This document shows, one piece after another, positions 5,802-6,252 of a stretch of DNA of 6,252 nucleotides. The notes beneath the pieces were generated by a model. It saw nothing but the letters and a program-made list of their open reading frames with translations. It did not search any database and was not told where the DNA came from. Within the stretch, counting starts at the first letter, position 1, and every line of letters begins with the position of its first letter. The position numbers and the translations under genes are program-made. The DNA is from Polaromonas sp. GTDB lineage: Bacteria; Pseudomonadota; Gammaproteobacteria; Burkholderiales; Burkholderiaceae_C. The stretch covers positions 1 through 6,252 of the forward strand of contig JABMMH010000102.1 in the NCBI GenBank assembly GCA_013205645.1, read 5' to 3'.

Positions 5802-6252
5802 GCTTCATTCCCAGCAACAATGCTCATGACCGCCATGCGCACAGCGATCCCGTAAGTGACCTGCGGCAAGATCACGCTTTGCGGGCCGTCGACCACCGCC
5901 GAGTCGATTTCAACCCCGCGGTTGATAGGCCCCGGATGCATGACGATGGCGTCTGGCTTGGCCAGTTGCAGTTTTTCAGGCGTCAGGCCAAAGCTCTTGA
6001 AATACTCTTGGCTGCTGGGCAGCAAGCCGCCCGACATGCGTTCGTTTTGCAAGCGCAGGGTGATCACCACGTCGGCACCCCGAATGCCTTCTTCTAGTGT
6101 GTGGCAGACCCGCACGCCCATTTCCGACATGTTGGACGGCACCAGCGTTTTGGGGCCGACCACCCGCACCTCGGCACAACCGAGTGTGGTCAGCGCATGA
6201 ATGTCCGAGCGCGCCACCCGCGAATGCAGCACGTCGCCGACGATGGCCACCG
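5798..6252 (-). CDS. pyrB: Aspartate carbamoyltransferase, C-terminal part
   Basis: Catalytic chain of aspartate carbamoyltransferase, which joins carbamoyl phosphate and L-aspartate to N-carbamoylaspartate, the first committed step of pyrimidine synthesis. Only the last 150 codons are in the window and the gene continues past the right edge. The GTG at 6250 is an internal valine (VAIVGD), not a start. Visible family motifs are VGDVLHSRVARS (first residues shown), the aspartate-binding RLQNERM, the loop HPGPINRGVEID and the final QVTYGIAVRMAV. These keep the arginines and the His-Pro loop expected for substrate binding. The stop codon overlaps the ATG of pyrC' (ATGA), matching the known pyrBC' arrangement in which the two proteins form one complex. 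Promoter and any pyrimidine-responsive control lie outside the window. Confidence 0.96.
   Translation of the reverse strand, partial: VAIVGDVLHSRVARSDIHALTTLGCAEVRVVGPKTLVPSNMSEMGVRVCHTLEEGIRGADVVITLRLQNERMSGGLLPSSQEYFKSFGLTPEKLQLAKPDAIVMHPGPINRGVEIDSAVVDGPQSVILPQVTYGIAVRMAVMSIVAGNEA
5809..5812 (-). promoter_or_regulatory. Ribosome binding site for pyrC'
   Basis: GGGA on the minus strand lies 7 bases before the pyrC' ATG, inside the end of pyrB. It supports the start at 5801 and, with the ATGA overlap, coupled translation of the two subunits. Confidence 0.6.

Overview
The window looks like chromosomal DNA of a betaproteobacterium, most likely of the Comamonadaceae (Rhodoferax/Polaromonas-like). 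This rests on GC-rich coding sequence, the gene order pyrB–pyrC'–plsC, and the style of the iron transporter proteins. The family assignment is an inference from protein appearance; no database was searched.

Layout. Bases 1–986 hold no gene I can support. This stretch is clearly poorer in GC than the rest (79 G/C in the first 180 bases, against 43 of 60 at 1021–1080). It contains two or three candidate intrinsic terminators and short open frames that look like gene ends or decayed sequence. Bases 987–3758 carry a divergent pair for ferric iron import: a fused two-domain inner-membrane permease (minus strand, FbpB/SfuB type) and its ATPase (plus strand, FbpC type). They share a short intergenic region with a good Fur box (2655–2669) that touches the start of the ATPase gene. 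The periplasmic Fe(III)-binding protein that such a system needs is not in the window.

Bases 3763–6252 (minus strand) carry the 3' part of a pyrimidine operon: the C-terminal part of aspartate carbamoyltransferase (pyrB, running off the right edge), a dihydroorotase-like protein, and a 1-acylglycerol-3-phosphate O-acyltransferase (plsC). Both junctions are 4-base ATGA overlaps, so the three genes are probably translationally coupled. The dihydroorotase-like protein has lost nearly all metal ligands of an active type I enzyme and is therefore best read as the inactive, structural PyrC' partner of PyrB. A working dihydroorotase should be encoded elsewhere. The plus-strand ATPase gene and plsC end tail to tail with only 4 bases between their stop codons.

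I see no phage, CRISPR array, RNA gene or intact insertion sequence, and nothing that I would call a new biological system. The points most worth checking are the dead dihydroorotase, the Fur box with a possibly leaderless ATPase transcript, and the origin of the low-GC left end.
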